DNA from: Nitrospirota bacterium
GTDB taxonomy: Bacteria > Nitrospirota > Nitrospiria > Nitrospirales > UBA8639
Reading direction: 5' to 3'
DNA: 35,477 nucleotides
Assembly: GCA_003695915.1 (NCBI GenBank)
Contig: RFGF01000114.1
Coordinates: 1-35,477 of the forward strand
The translations under genes were made by a program, and so were the position numbers. How positions within the stretch are numbered: the first letter of the stretch is position 1; each line of letters starts with the position of its first letter. This document shows positions 35,219-35,477 of this stretch, piece after piece. The notes under the pieces were generated by a model, which had not been told where the DNA came from, ran no database searches, and saw only the letters and a list, made by a program, of their open reading frames with translations.

Positions 35219-35477
35219 TAGAACCTATCTCAAAATTATTGACAGCGTAAATATGCCTAAGTATAAGGACGTTGATGCTGCGTCTGAGCGACGACCACTG
35301 GAACCGGATCTGGGAACACTTCCCCGAAGAACATCTCCCGGACAGCCGGCCAGGACGCAAGCCCGTTCCCGCCCGCGCGGTCCTCGAGGCCGCGCTGTGG
35401 ATTCCCACTACCGGGGCCCAATGGCACCTGCTGCCCCAGTGCTACCCGAACGACAAAACGGTGCATCGCCGGTTTCA
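35219..35477 (+). mobile_element. Left part of an IS5-family element, cut by window end
   Basis: The composition changes sharply near 35219 from AT-rich to GC-rich, and a transposase gene begins at 35275. The left terminal repeat probably starts around GAACCTATCTCAAAA (35221-35235), a sequence typical for the ends of IS427/IS1031-group elements. The right end is outside the window, so repeats and target duplication cannot be checked. Confidence 0.75.
35275..35477 (+). CDS. IS5-family (IS427/IS1031-like) transposase, partial
   Basis: The first 67 residues of a transposase are visible: LRLSDDHWNRIWEHFPE, then SRPGRKPVPARAVLEAALWI, TTGAQWHLLPQCYPNDKTVHRRF, the well-known N-terminal domain (DUF4096-type) of IS427/IS1031 transposases. 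The ATG at 35275 has AAGGA 5 nt upstream. The reading frame is open to the window edge, where the DDE catalytic part would follow. It is not the same kind of transposase as at positions 1-126. Confidence 0.9.
   Translation, partial: MLRLSDDHWNRIWEHFPEEHLPDSRPGRKPVPARAVLEAALWIPTTGAQWHLLPQCYPNDKTVHRRF

Noticed and set aside
1-35477. CRISPR array, tRNA or rRNA genes
   Set aside because: No regularly spaced repeats and no tRNA-like T-loop or acceptor pairs were found on reading through both strands.

Overview
The window reads as the chromosome of a Gram-negative, LPS-making bacterium with fairly high GC. The gene set (lon-thiL-DUF2062 divergent from bamA-skp-fabZ-lpxA-lpxI, a Gfo/Idh/MocA oxidoreductase, lpxB-msbA, a DUF374 acyltransferase, waaA-lpxK-waaF-gmhB) and its protein style fit Nitrospirota, most likely Nitrospira. 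That assignment is an inference from gene content; no rRNA or other marker is present to prove it.

Layout. (1) Positions 1-195: edge of an insertion sequence whose transposase gene has an in-frame stop. (2) 196-2164: a long gene-poor stretch, then a coupled pair (small membrane protein and lipoprotein) and a small double-CxxC protein. (3) 2325-5303: a minus-strand 1-Cys peroxiredoxin with a clear terminator, a PurE-fold protein that has lost catalytic residues, and a convergent SpoU/TrmH RNA methyltransferase, with gene-poor DNA between. (4) 5304-6886: nearly 1.6 kb without a convincing gene. (5) 6887-10903: minus-strand lon-thiL-DUF2062 operon. (6) 10904-11402: divergent control region with two good sigma-70-type promoters and a 13-nt inverted repeat around the lon start. 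(7) 11403-26566: a long plus-strand envelope operon covering outer-membrane protein assembly (BamA, Skp), lipid A synthesis (FabZ, LpxA, LpxI, LpxB, LpxK, acyltransferase), export (MsbA), Kdo transfer (WaaA) and inner core (heptosyltransferase, GmhB, WaaE-like transferase). (8) 26893-29048: second heptosyltransferase and a GT4-type transferase. (9) 29179-30105: an MNT/HEPN pair whose nucleotidyltransferase is frameshifted twice. (10) 30231-35099: increasingly AT-rich glycosyltransferase and FkbM methyltransferase genes, probably an acquired, variable outer-core or O-antigen region. (11) About 35219 to the end: start of an IS5-family element.

Together the plus-strand genes form an almost continuous path from lipid A to the outer core. 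lpxD is missing from its usual place between skp and fabZ. A GnnA-like oxidoreductase lies between lpxI and lpxB, and LpxA carries a substitution at the residue that meets the sugar 3-position. Both suggest a 2,3-diamino-sugar lipid A. Other points for follow-up are the degenerate PurE, a 45-codon ORF joined to both neighbours by ATGA overlaps, a heptosyltransferase-like protein fused to a zinc-knuckle and methyltransferase-like tail, and the broken MNT gene beside an intact HEPN gene.
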